Shown: piece by piece, positions 1 through 8,082 of the stretch
Layout: the number at the start of each line of letters is the position of its first letter
How positions within the stretch are numbered: position 1 is the stretch's first letter
NCBI GenBank assembly: GCA_017540815.1
Contig: JAFYAI010000132.1
Location: 1 to 51,620 of the forward strand
DNA from: Spirochaetales bacterium
Lineage (GTDB): Bacteria > Spirochaetota > GWE2-31-10 > MWDO01
Direction of reading: 5' to 3'
Length of the DNA: 51,620 bases
Translations under genes and position numbers: made by a program
The notes under the pieces: generated by a model
What the model saw: only the letters and a program-made list of their open reading frames with translations
Database searches by the model: none
What the model was told of the DNA's origin: nothing

Positions 1-1292
1 ACAAGTCGCTGCTGCAGAATACAATAGTCCGATTATGTGAGCGGTTTAATGCCAATGACATATACATTCTGACTAATTATGACTCGAAGTTCATCGCTGC
101 ATCGCAGATGATGACTCTGAATAATGACTTCCCGGCTGAGCATATTCTCGTTGAGCCGACAAGCCGCAATACTTTTTTCTCCATTATTTATGGGCTGACG
201 CAATTCAGTGATGATGATGTGATAACAGTTATACCTTCCGACCATTTTATCACTAATGGCAATATACTGACTAAGACGATAGACAACGCAATCGCAGAAT
301 GTGACGACACACATATAATCATTTACGGCTGCGAGTCGGACTACATCAGCCGCAATTATGGATATATACTTCCGGGACAGGCGATTGACGGCAAAAGTAT
401 GCAGGATGTCGCTGATTTCCGCGAGAAACCCGGTATTGATACGGCTCTCCAACTGATTGACCGAGGATACCTGATTAATGCCGGGATGATGACATTCCGC
501 AAATGTGCTTTTGTGTCACAGCTGAAGGCTTTATGCCCTGACGGTTATGATATTTTCCGCCGTTTGAGTTCCGGTGAGAATGTTTCAGCCGCCGATATTC
601 CTAACATTTCCGTCGATAAGGCACTTTTGGAACATTGTGACTGTCTGAGAATGATGCACCTTGACTGTGATCTCCACGACATAAGCAGTTTTTCTTCCTT
701 ATATAATGCTCTGCCTCACGATGAACAATCCGATGCAGTTGTCGGCAATGAAGATAATCTGCTTAGTATCGACAGTCATTCCAATCTTGTTCTGACAGAC
801 AAGCGGCAGATTGTCACAATTGGAGTTGATGATCTTGTCATCGCCGATACAGCGGATGCGTTATTCGTTGCCAGCCGCAACCGAGCCGAAGATGTTGAAC
901 AGGCTGTAGACATTCTGAAACAACAAAATGAGCAGCTCGTCAATGTGCATAAAACGGCATACCGTCCGTGGGGCAGCTATACTGTGCTTGACTGCGGCGA
1001 AGGCTATCAGGTTAAGCAGCTGACAATTCTTCCCGGCAGGAAGATCAGCCTGCAGTATCACAAACACCGCAGCGAGACTTGGACTGTCGTCCACGGTGTC
1101 GCCGAAGTGATTAAAGGCGATGAATATCTGACACTGTTCCGCTCGGAGTCAGTCTTCATCCCTGCGAATACCAACCACCGCCTGTATAATCCGCTCACCA
1201 AAGAGCCTCTTACCGTTATCGAAGTCCAAACCGGCGACTATCTCGGCGAGGATGATATTATCAGGATTGAGGATGATTTCAAGAGAGTTTAG
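1..1292 (+). CDS. manC: Mannose-1-phosphate guanylyltransferase / mannose-6-phosphate isomerase (5' end missing)
   Basis: Makes GDP-mannose from mannose-1-phosphate and GTP for surface polysaccharide synthesis in the cytoplasm. The open frame runs in from the window edge: codons from base 3 read KSLLQNTIVRL, typical of this family just after the N-terminal nucleotide-binding loop, so the ATG at 108 is internal and the true start lies outside the window. The nucleotidyltransferase part includes an EPTSRNT segment and an IPSDHFI segment. The last ~110 residues form a cupin (RPWGSYTVLD, LQYHKHRSETW, FIPANTNHRL), the type II phosphomannose isomerase domain fused in ManC/AlgA/CpsB proteins. Whether the isomerase activity is real cannot be told. 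A hairpin terminator follows directly. Family assignment is secure; the exact symbol is by analogy. Confidence 0.88.
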   Translation, partial: KSLLQNTIVRLCERFNANDIYILTNYDSKFIAASQMMTLNNDFPAEHILVEPTSRNTFFSIIYGLTQFSDDDVITVIPSDHFITNGNILTKTIDNAIAECDDTHIIIYGCESDYISRNYGYILPGQAIDGKSMQDVADFREKPGIDTALQLIDRGYLINAGMMTFRKCAFVSQLKALCPDGYDIFRRLSSGENVSAADIPNISVDKALLEHCDCLRMMHLDCDLHDISSFSSLYNALPHDEQSDAVVGNEDNLLSIDSHSNLVLTDKRQIVTIGVDDLVIADTADALFVASRNRAEDVEQAVDILKQQNEQLVNVHKTAYRPWGSYTVLDCGEGYQVKQLTILPGRKISLQYHKHRSETWTVVHGVAEVIKGDEYLTLFRSESVFIPANTNHRLYNPLTKEPLTVIEVQTGDYLGEDDIIRIEDDFKRV

Positions 1293-1300
1293 TATAAAGA

Positions 1301-1338
1301 AACATAAAAAATCTGGCAATAGCCAGATTTTTTATGTT
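1301..1338 (+). terminator. Bidirectional hairpin terminator after manC
   Basis: A long stem (17 bp arms, core AATCTGGC / GCCAGATT, AATA loop) flanked by A and T tracts. The outer arms AACATAAAAAA / TTTTTTATGTT are shared with the hairpin at 2051-2090 on the other side of the toxin-antitoxin genes. Confidence 0.85.
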
Positions 1339-1362
1339 TTTATGAAATTTAATCTTATCATA

Positions 1363-1391
1363 TTGTTATTCACAAAAAACTATGCTATAAT
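1363..1391 (+). promoter_or_regulatory. Promoter of the toxin-antitoxin pair
   Basis: TTGTTA (1363-1368), 17 bp spacer, TATAAT (1386-1391) with an upstream TGC that makes an extended -10. Transcription would start near 1398, almost at the TAGGAGG ribosome-binding site (1397-1403), so the leader is very short. Seen by eye only. Confidence 0.65.
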
Positions 1392-1411
1392 ATAATTAGG
1401 AGGCACTCAAA

Positions 1412-1654
1412 ATGTCAGAATTAGCATTCGCAGACTTGCAGACAGAGATTAAAGCATTATCTCTTTGGCAAATGATAATAATTAAAGATCAACTCGATAA
1501 AATGATAAAAAATGAGCAAGACAGAGAATCTGATTCATATATACAGGATGGTTTGTCTTGGCTTGACAGTATCGCCGGCTCGGTTCATCGTGAGATTGAC
1601 TGCAAAAAAGAACATGAGGAATGGATAGATGAAAGATATGCAAGTGCTTATTGA
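1412..1654 (+). CDS. Probable antitoxin of a PIN-domain toxin pair
   Basis: An 80-residue acidic protein with no strong family signature. It is called an antitoxin because it sits directly before a PIN-domain gene, overlaps it by 26 bp, and has the strong TAGGAGG ribosome-binding site of the pair. The N-terminal half (about residues 5-40) looks helical, with LSLWQMIIIKDQLDKMI resembling a small dimerisation or DNA-binding helix; the C-terminal half is charged (EHEEWIDERY), as is usual for the flexible toxin-neutralising tail. Expected role: bind and block the toxin and repress the shared promoter just upstream. The cassette sits between two near-identical terminators, which suggests a self-contained movable unit. 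The function is inferred from context. Confidence 0.65.
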   Translation: MSELAFADLQTEIKALSLWQMIIIKDQLDKMIKNEQDRESDSYIQDGLSWLDSIAGSVHREIDCKKEHEEWIDERYASAY

Positions 1655-2057
1655 TACAAATATTATTGTTGATACAATTCAGGAAAGGCAGCCCTATTCA
1701 TCCAATTCTAAACAGATTCTTGCATTATGCATTGCAAATAAAATTAATGGTTATATTACAGCACATTCATTATGTGATTTGTTTTATATCTTGCGTAAAG
1801 ATATGAATGAATCTGAAAGGCTATCCATAATAAATCATCTTTGCAAATATCTTACGGTTATATCAGAGTTTCAGGCTGATTTTATCAATGTCACAAACAA
1901 TCGTAAAACAACTGACCTTGAAGATGGCTTGCAAATGATATGTGCAGAAAAATATCATCTTGATTATATTATCACAAGGAATGTGAAAGATTTCACTCAT
2001 TCACATGTTCTAGCAATTTTACCACAGGATTTTTTGGAGATAATTGATAAAACATAA
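1629..2057 (+). CDS. PIN-domain ribonuclease toxin (VapC-like)
   Basis: A 142-residue PIN-fold protein. The N-terminal strand VLIDTNIIVD supplies the first acidic residue (Asp9); DLEDGLQ gives Asp96/Glu98/Asp99; the strand YIITRNVKDF gives Asp121 and the Asn before it. These match the metal-binding acidic cluster of VapC-type toxins, which cleave specific RNAs such as tRNAs. The start at 1629 overlaps the upstream antitoxin; a second Met three codons in is a possible alternative. No separate ribosome-binding site stands out, so translational coupling is likely. The gene ends at a strong bidirectional terminator facing glyS. The PIN fold is well supported; the RNA target is unknown. Confidence 0.8.
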   Translation: MKDMQVLIDTNIIVDTIQERQPYSSNSKQILALCIANKINGYITAHSLCDLFYILRKDMNESERLSIINHLCKYLTVISEFQADFINVTNNRKTTDLEDGLQMICAEKYHLDYIITRNVKDFTHSHVLAILPQDFLEIIDKT

Positions 2058-2090
2058 AAAAGGCTGCCTAAAGGCAGCCTTTTTTATGTT
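2051..2090. terminator. Bidirectional terminator between the PIN toxin and glyS
   Basis: Core GGCTGCC-TAAA-GGCAGCC inside A and T tracts; serves the convergent genes on both sides. The outer arms AACATAAAAAA / TTTTTTATGTT repeat those of the hairpin at 1301-1338. Confidence 0.87.
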
Positions 2091-2095
2091 TTTCC

Positions 2096-3451
2096 TTAGT
2101 TTTTAAAACTCGGTTTATAATTCTTTATCTCCTTCCTAATCGTCTCAAACAAGTCATCGACATTCACGCGGATCTGCTCCATGGAGTCTCGATAACGCAG
2201 CGTTACAGTGTTATTCTCTTTTGTATCATAGTCTACAGTAATACAGAACGGAGTTCCGATCTCGTCCTGTCGTCTGTATCGTCGACCGATTGCACCTGAC
2301 TCATCGTAAAATGTCGCCCAATATTCCCGCAGATCTTCTTCGATCTTATGAGCGATTTCCGGTAAGCCGTCTTTCTTCATAAGCGGGAAGATCGCAACTT
2401 TAATCGGAGCAATATTCGGATGGAAGTGCAGCACTACTCTCGTATCACCTTCTGCAACTGTCTCTTCATCATAGGCATCAAGTAAGAATGCAAGAGTTGC
2501 CCGGTCAGCACCTGCAGCAGGCTCGATTACATACGGAGTGTAATGTTCTTTGGTCTGCTCGTCAAAGTATGTCATATCTTTGCCGGAGTGCTCCTGATGA
2601 GTTTTGAGATCGAAGTCTGTTCGGTTAGCGATACCTTCCAACTCATCCCAACCCCACGGATAGAGGAACTCAACATCGGAGCATGCTTTCGCATAGTGAG
2701 CCAACTCTGACTTCTCATGCTCTCGGATTCGCAGATGATTAGGATTGATACCGTTCTGCAGATACCACTGCTTGCGAGTCTCGATCCAGTATTTGTACCA
2801 CTTCTCATCCTCAGCAGGCGGCACGAAGAACTCCATCTCCATCTGCTCAAACTCTCTTGTGCGGAATACGAAATTTCCCGGAGTGATCTCATTTCTGAAT
2901 GACTTACCGATCTGACCTATACCGAATGGAGGTTTCATTCTGGAACTCGTCTGCACATTCTTGAAGTTCACGAAGATACCCTGTGCAGTCTCAGGTCTCA
3001 TATATACAACGCTGCCTGCATCTTCTACAGGTCCCATAAATGTCTTAAACATCAGATTGAACTGTCTTGCCTCGGTCAGCTCACCGCCGCAGTCCGGACA
3101 TTTGGTCGGATCTTCGAGTTTATCCTGTCGCCAACGCTTTTTACATTCCTTACAGTCTACCAGCGGATCAGTGAAGTTCTTCAAGTGACCTGATGCTTCC
3201 CAAACTTTCGGTGACATCAGGATAGAACAGTCGATACCAACGATGTCATTTCTTCGTGAGATCATATAATCCCACCAAGCATTTTTGACATTTCGTTTCA
3301 GCTCCACACCTATCGGACCGTAGTCCCAGCAGCTGTTCAGTCCGTCATATATCTCACTTGACTGAAACACAAATCCCCGCCGTTTCGACAGCGACACTAT
3401 CTTACCCATTATGTTGTTCTCATCTGCTTTTCGCTTATCTCTTGCTGCCAT
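2096..3451 (-). CDS. glyS: Glycyl-tRNA synthetase, single-chain dimeric type
   Basis: Charges tRNA-Gly with glycine in the cytoplasm. At 451 residues it is the bacterial/eukaryotic-like alpha2 class II enzyme, not the two-subunit glyQ/glyS form. Visible landmarks: FQSSEIYDG and [11 protein letters not shown] near residues 29-52; a four-Cys zinc site (Cys100, Cys103, Cys118, Cys121) inserted before [11 protein letters not shown] (150-160); class II motif 2, RNEITP plus [14 protein letters not shown] (186-209); motif 3, [14 protein letters not shown] near residue 315; and a C-terminal anticodon-binding domain ending at KPSFKN. An AAGGA ribosome-binding site lies about 8 bases before the ATG. 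The gene stands alone, convergent with the toxin operon, with a GC-rich repeat-like spacer upstream. Full length, nothing missing. Confidence 0.96.
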   Translation of the reverse strand: MAARDKRKADENNIMGKIVSLSKRRGFVFQSSEIYDGLNSCWDYGPIGVELKRNVKNAWWDYMISRRNDIVGIDCSILMSPKVWEASGHLKNFTDPLVDCKECKKRWRQDKLEDPTKCPDCGGELTEARQFNLMFKTFMGPVEDAGSVVYMRPETAQGIFVNFKNVQTSSRMKPPFGIGQIGKSFRNEITPGNFVFRTREFEQMEMEFFVPPAEDEKWYKYWIETRKQWYLQNGINPNHLRIREHEKSELAHYAKACSDVEFLYPWGWDELEGIANRTDFDLKTHQEHSGKDMTYFDEQTKEHYTPYVIEPAAGADRATLAFLLDAYDEETVAEGDTRVVLHFHPNIAPIKVAIFPLMKKDGLPEIAHKIEEDLREYWATFYDESGAIGRRYRRQDEIGTPFCITVDYDTKENNTVTLRYRDSMEQIRVNVDDLFETIRKEIKNYKPSFKN

Positions 3452-3478
3452 TTTTCTATCCTTAAATATATTTTATTT

Positions 3479-3560
3479 TGAGGGGGAAGTCTCCCCCTGC
3501 GTCTGAGCCAAAGTCTCAGACTACCCCCTCTACGGGGAGTGCCCCGTAACGCCCCCATCC
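3479..3560. repeat. GC-rich cluster of short inverted repeats (REP-like)
   Basis: In an otherwise AT-rich spacer there are three adjacent dyads: GGGGGAAGTCTCCCCC, TCTGAG-N7-CTCAGA and a CTACGGGG / CCCCGTA pair. There is no clean U-tract, so it is not an obvious terminator. The composition contrasts sharply with both neighbours. It may be a dispersed intergenic repeat of the genome; only one copy is in the window. Confidence 0.5.
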
Positions 3561-3627
3561 TTCGCAGAAGAGATGTTACATTTTATCACTTTTATTTTGT
3601 TTTTTCAACTAAAATGATGTTTGATTT

Positions 3628-4659
3628 TTACAGAATTTTTGATATTTCTTCTATTATATTATTCTTCACGGAAGTAAGATCATCATCTGATGATATTTTG
3701 AATCCTGCAGCATTCCTGTGACCGCCTCCGCCGTGGCTGTGAGCTATTACAGCGACATCTACATCACCTTTGGACCTCATCGCAATCTTGCGTCCGCCCT
3801 TCTCATTCTCCTTGCAGAATACAACTGCCCGCACAGAGTCACACCCCAAAGGGATGTTGACGAGATCTCCTGTCTCCGAATACGGCACACCTGTCTGCTG
3901 TAACATTTCCTTAGTCAGACTCAGCACGGCAATGCTGTTGTCAGCGAATAATGTAAGAGTCGCCATCACGAGTTTCCATAGGATCAGTTTGCCTACAGGC
4001 TCATGCTCATACAGTATCTCATATATCCGAGCCGGATTAGTGCCTCTGCTCACAAGATCAGATGCCGCAGCCAAAGTCTGAGCGGTCGTCTTAGCAAATC
4101 TGAACTGCCCGGTATCGCTGCTTATGCCGGCATACAGAGCATCAGCGATCTCTGTCGGTATCACAGCATTCATTGACTTATATATATCATATATTATTTC
4201 GCATACTGATGACTTGTCAGGATTGCAGAATATCGCATCCGAACTGTTGTCCTGATGAACAGTGTGGTGATCTATATATATGGTAGATTCTGCGTTGGCG
4301 ACTGCATCTGATGCGGCAAATTTACCGGTCATCCTCATTTCATGAGTATCAAGGACAATCAGGCAGTATGTCTTACCTGTTTTTAAATTTAAATTTATCT
4401 CGGATAAAGATTTTTCATAATCGCTGTAAACTTTTTTAAAGTCGAACAATGATAAATTTGCCGGGACCATATCCGAATTTATACAGACACACCGTTTTCC
4501 AAACGATGACATCATATACTCAAAGGCGATTACCGACGAAATAGCGTCACAGTCAGGATTATCGTGACTAACTATCACATAAAAGTCGTATTTTTGAGTA
4601 TTTTTTACAAAATCTACTATTTTTTGTATGTTTTCAGTGTAATTATCGGAAAAATTCAT
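3628..4659 (-). CDS. DHH-family phosphoesterase (NrnA-like)
   Basis: A 343-residue cytoplasmic DHH/DHHA1 protein. DHH part: HDNPDCDA (32-39), DTHEMRMTG (104-112) and the name-giving DHH triad (130-132), which bind the metal ions. DHHA1 part: the glycine-rich GGGGHRNAAGF loop (310-320) that holds the substrate. This layout and length match NrnA-type enzymes that degrade nanoRNA and hydrolyse pAp, and related cyclic-dinucleotide or linear-dinucleotide phosphodiesterases. There are no membrane segments or sensory domains, so it is not a GdpP-type protein. AAGG precedes the ATG by about nine bases. Which of the possible substrates it uses cannot be decided from sequence alone. Confidence 0.87.
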   Translation of the reverse strand: MNFSDNYTENIQKIVDFVKNTQKYDFYVIVSHDNPDCDAISSVIAFEYMMSSFGKRCVCINSDMVPANLSLFDFKKVYSDYEKSLSEINLNLKTGKTYCLIVLDTHEMRMTGKFAASDAVANAESTIYIDHHTVHQDNSSDAIFCNPDKSSVCEIIYDIYKSMNAVIPTEIADALYAGISSDTGQFRFAKTTAQTLAAASDLVSRGTNPARIYEILYEHEPVGKLILWKLVMATLTLFADNSIAVLSLTKEMLQQTGVPYSETGDLVNIPLGCDSVRAVVFCKENEKGGRKIAMRSKGDVDVAVIAHSHGGGGHRNAAGFKISSDDDLTSVKNNIIEEISKIL

Positions 4660-5011
4660 ATCTAACTGCCTTAGTAAATTATCGGATAAACCAAATAAAA
4701 TAAAGAAATAAATTTTATTTTTATTGAAAAAAATATTTTCCTATTGATTTTTTGTCAAAAAACCGTTATTATTTAAGAAGTGAAAATGCAAAAGTTCAGA
4801 TAATTTTTGACTAATTAAAAATATTTGCTGATTAATTTTGCAATTAATTCTTTTTCGTGATATAATACAAAGAATGCCACGGATTAGTATTGATAATTTT
4901 TAATTATAAATTAAATTTTTATCATAATCAAATCCGAAAATATTACGACTAAGAGTTGCAAGGATTGCACATATAATAGTCAAAAAAATTGGAAACAAAG
5001 GAGTATTAAAC
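4660..5011. other. AT-rich divergent intergenic region before cfpA
   Basis: About 350 bp with no coding potential, separating the minus-strand DHH gene from plus-strand cfpA. It carries the cfpA promoter (4838-4866) and leaves a leader of about 140 nt. I saw no strong hairpin or riboswitch-like structure in the leader. Confidence 0.6.
4838..4866 (+). promoter_or_regulatory. Strong sigma-70-type promoter of cfpA
   Basis: TTGCAA (4838-4843), exactly 17 bp, perfect TATAAT (4861-4866). The surrounding sequence is very AT-rich, which would act as an UP-like element. The ribosome-binding site AAAGGAG lies at 4997-5003, nine bases before the ATG. A strong promoter is expected for an abundant structural protein. 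Confidence 0.7.
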
Positions 5012-6982
5012 ATGGCACATCTGGATTTACCAAAAAGTCCGAACGTTTTCCATCCGGAAAAACCGAGTGCAGTAGGTTCACGAAACTCACTGGCTCAGGA
5101 GTTCCGAGATCAGCAGAACGAAGTCGAGACGACTGTACGAGAAGAAGTTGATAAAGTAATGAACCACATTACTGCAAAACTGCCAAAGCCAGCTTTGGAG
5201 AGATTGGATGTAATGGGAGGTATCAAGGAAAAACTCTACAACTACTTCAACCAGAACTATCAGAATATGTTTAACCGATTCATCACAACAACTGAAGATG
5301 AAATGGTTAAGAAGATTCGTAACTATGTAGATAAGGAAGAGATGAAGTGTCTCGCACGATATACACCGCGTGAGATTGCTCAGCTTCTCGACCAAATCGG
5401 TGGTATGGATAAGTTCAACACAGGTGAAATTGAGAAGTCAATGATCAATATGTATGGTCACTTACAGGGACACATACAGCGAGGTATGAACGACCTTGAG
5501 AATGAGACCAACGCATTGCTGCGACAGAAAGCAGATGTAGGTGCATTCGTTCGAGGTGAGAATGCTTACTCAATCGTTAAGTGTTCTTTCAAAGACAACT
5601 ATATCAAGCCGAAGACTGTTTCTGATACTAAACTGTCAGTAAACATTCTTGACTCAGAGTTGATCTCGCCTATCTTCCAGTATCAGTCAACAGTCAACTA
5701 CCTCATTCGAGACCTCATCTCTAAGCACATCATGGATCTCTTGGACAAAGAGATTGAGCAGCTCAAAGATGCTCGTGCTGATGAAGGTAAAGAAGATCTG
5801 TCAGACACAGAGATCATCTTCGAGAAGATGGCTAAAGTTGCTGACTACACAGAGGATGACACAGAGAGCCCTGATTCTAAGCGATATAAGTTCGTAGCTA
5901 AAGAGCTGCTGGACAGACTCGAAGGTCTGCGAGCTGAGATACCTGATTCAGAGTTCAACGCATTGAATGTTCGTGAGAACCTGAAGAAGATCTTGGATAA
6001 CGAAAATATCCGAAACCGAGGTTTCAACACAGCTATCAACTCTATCACAAGTATCCTTGATACATCTAAGATGGGTTATCAGTATATCGAGAACCTCAAG
6101 AACGCTCGTGATTGTATCATCCGAGAGTATGAGGATTCTGATGACAATGCTTTGCCTGATGAACGATATTCTGTTCGACTCACCTATTACGATCAGGAAC
6201 AGTTGTCTGTAGAGCGAATCGCTTATGATAAGCAGTATGACGCATTCTACACAGAAGTTATCCGACTGTGGGATGTTATCGAAGAGTTGTATCAGATGAA
6301 GAAAACTCGAATGGACTTTGATGACTTGTCTGCTAAGATGCTCAAAGCTGTTAATAAACGACGAACAAGCAAAGGTTTCGACGCATTTGAGTATAATGTA
6401 TCAGAAAAAGAGTGGAACGAGATCACATTCGTTAAACCGGCTGATACAGATGTTCAGAAGATGAACCGAGGCTATGTTATTGAGAAAGAAGAGCTCAAGA
6501 AACGAATCGTTATCATGCGGGAGAAGTTGGCAAGAACTTATGGCAACCAGAACCCTGTAGAGCGAGTTGCAGTTGATGAGCGATTGGACTTCATCTCTAA
6601 AGAGTTTGCTCGATTCGACTATCAGATCAACCCGTACCACATCCAGCCGGGTATCTTGCTTGACATTGATATTACATCTATCAAGCGAAAGAAATACACA
6701 CTTAACGCTATGGCTAATGTGCTCAACGAGTTCCTCCACGGTGTAAGTAAAGGTTTCCAGGATGCTGCATTTGCTTCATTCTCACGAAGACGATCTACAG
6801 TTCGTGAAGATATTAATATGTCATTCTCTTCAGCTGATGATGAGGAAGACAACTATCAGATGAACTTCTTGGAAGAGACTGCTGCTCCTGAAGCTGCTGC
6901 AACAGAAACAGAGTCTGTAGGTGCACCTGAAGGTATCGTCGATGTCAGCAAAGATGATGATGACGGACTGTCAGAAATCTGA
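5012..6982 (+). CDS. cfpA: Cytoplasmic filament protein A
   Basis: Structural subunit of the ribbon of cytoplasmic filaments that runs under the membrane, parallel to the periplasmic flagella, in treponemes; in T. denticola its loss is known to disturb cell division and chromosome segregation. The 656-residue product is soluble and highly charged, with no signal peptide or membrane segment and long helical stretches rich in Glu, Lys and Asp. The N-terminus ([17 protein letters not shown]) and the body resemble CfpA as I remember it; the last ~60 residues are acidic and low-complexity. It has a strong upstream promoter, a good AAAGGAG site and a terminator after it, so it can be transcribed alone and at high level. 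It is the best taxonomic marker in the window. The next two genes keep the order known from T. pallidum. Confidence 0.88.
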   Translation: MAHLDLPKSPNVFHPEKPSAVGSRNSLAQEFRDQQNEVETTVREEVDKVMNHITAKLPKPALERLDVMGGIKEKLYNYFNQNYQNMFNRFITTTEDEMVKKIRNYVDKEEMKCLARYTPREIAQLLDQIGGMDKFNTGEIEKSMINMYGHLQGHIQRGMNDLENETNALLRQKADVGAFVRGENAYSIVKCSFKDNYIKPKTVSDTKLSVNILDSELISPIFQYQSTVNYLIRDLISKHIMDLLDKEIEQLKDARADEGKEDLSDTEIIFEKMAKVADYTEDDTESPDSKRYKFVAKELLDRLEGLRAEIPDSEFNALNVRENLKKILDNENIRNRGFNTAINSITSILDTSKMGYQYIENLKNARDCIIREYEDSDDNALPDERYSVRLTYYDQEQLSVERIAYDKQYDAFYTEVIRLWDVIEELYQMKKTRMDFDDLSAKMLKAVNKRRTSKGFDAFEYNVSEKEWNEITFVKPADTDVQKMNRGYVIEKEELKKRIVIMREKLARTYGNQNPVERVAVDERLDFISKEFARFDYQINPYHIQPGILLDIDITSIKRKKYTLNAMANVLNEFLHGVSKGFQDAAFASFSRRRSTVREDINMSFSSADDEEDNYQMNFLEETAAPEAAATETESVGAPEGIVDVSKDDDDGLSEI

Positions 6983-6999
6983 TAACTTATTAAATAAGT

Positions 7000-7030
7000 A
7001 AAAAAAAGCGGTTTTTACCGCTTTTTTTTA
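7000..7030 (+). terminator. Terminator after cfpA
   Basis: AGCGGT-TTT-ACCGCT stem flanked by eight A and eight T residues; works in both directions. It separates the abundant cfpA message from the downstream pair. Confidence 0.88.
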
Positions 7031-7081
7031 CAGATTTTTTTCTTTTATTGTATTATTTACGCTTTATCTAAAGGGACTATT

Positions 7082-8068
7082 ATGAAGAATCAATTAAATT
7101 TTCTTAGTACGAGATCAGGATTTAATACCGCTCTTCGATATTTCAAACTTGTGAATAAATTCATCAAGAAATTTGACTCGAAGGTTAATTTGGCGGACTC
7201 TATCAATGAAGCATTAGAGAATAAACTCACCGATCAGACACAGATCGCAGCAATACTTAATGCTCTGTTGGTCGATAAGTTCGGTTATGTCTCAAAATCA
7301 TTTAACATGAAGAAGACATTCTCCGGCAAAATGCAGGACATATCCGATGAGTTGTCCAAATGGAATATGTTCGATATTGTTATATCGTATTTCCATCCGC
7401 AGTTGGGACAGATCGTCATCAATCCGAAAAATCAGACAAGTATCGAAAATGTTGATAAATTCAAAGAAAATGAATTAGTAGTTGCATTTGTCGGCAACTT
7501 CAAAGCAGAATATGACAAAACTGTTGCTGCAGAGGCAGCCGAAGCGATAAAGCAGATATTCAATGAAGAAAAACCGAAAAATCTCAAGAAATTCTACGGC
7601 GAGGCTAAAGTTGCCGACAAACAGGCAGCAGAAGAAAAGAAACCTGCCGCAACTGCTGCAGCCGCTAAGCCTGCTGCTAAGACAGCAGTCACTACTCCGA
7701 AGCCGGAAGCAAAGCCTGCACCTGTATCCAATGCGAAGAAAAAACTCTCTCCGCAGTATGGTATCACAGTTGCCAATGAGTTGTTCCACAACGGCAATGT
7801 AGAGGCTTGGAAGCGTATTATCAATTCTTACGAAACGAAATACCCCGATACAAAGATCTTGGTATTCTACGACGGAGAAGAGATCAAAGATATAAACACC
7901 CTATTCAAATGGGGCAAAGTAAAACACGGCACGAATATCTATGTTTCACTGCTTGGACCTGAGTTCCGCGATGTATCTAAACTGCGCCGCTACCTCTCAC
8001 AAGGTGCAAGCCACATGTTTGAAGCATTCTTAAAAGGCGATCCGTCTAAAGTATTGGCCTTATTCTAA
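7082..8068 (+). CDS. Uncharacterised treponemal protein between cfpA and the ppdK-like gene
   Basis: A 328-residue soluble protein that I cannot assign to a named family. Three parts are visible: a mixed helical N-terminal region (1-160) with many Lys/Asp, a low-complexity Ala/Lys/Pro linker (about 165-225) that looks unstructured, and a compact C-terminal region (226-328) with YPDTKILVFYDG and GTNIYVSLLGP strands. There is no signal peptide or membrane segment. The start follows AAAGGGA by five bases. Fourteen bases separate it from the ppdK-like gene, so the two are almost certainly co-transcribed. T. pallidum, as I recall it, has a hypothetical gene in the same place, so this is likely a conserved spirochaete gene whose role may connect to its neighbours. 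Confidence 0.8.
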   Translation: MKNQLNFLSTRSGFNTALRYFKLVNKFIKKFDSKVNLADSINEALENKLTDQTQIAAILNALLVDKFGYVSKSFNMKKTFSGKMQDISDELSKWNMFDIVISYFHPQLGQIVINPKNQTSIENVDKFKENELVVAFVGNFKAEYDKTVAAEAAEAIKQIFNEEKPKNLKKFYGEAKVADKQAAEEKKPAATAAAAKPAAKTAVTTPKPEAKPAPVSNAKKKLSPQYGITVANELFHNGNVEAWKRIINSYETKYPDTKILVFYDGEEIKDINTLFKWGKVKHGTNIYVSLLGPEFRDVSKLRRYLSQGASHMFEAFLKGDPSKVLALF

Positions 8069-8082
8069 TCAAGGAGTGAATT

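Noticed and set aside
4870..5000. Riboswitch or structured leader before cfpA
   Set aside because: The leader is long (about 140 nt) but very AT-rich, and I could find no stable paired stems or known riboswitch motif.
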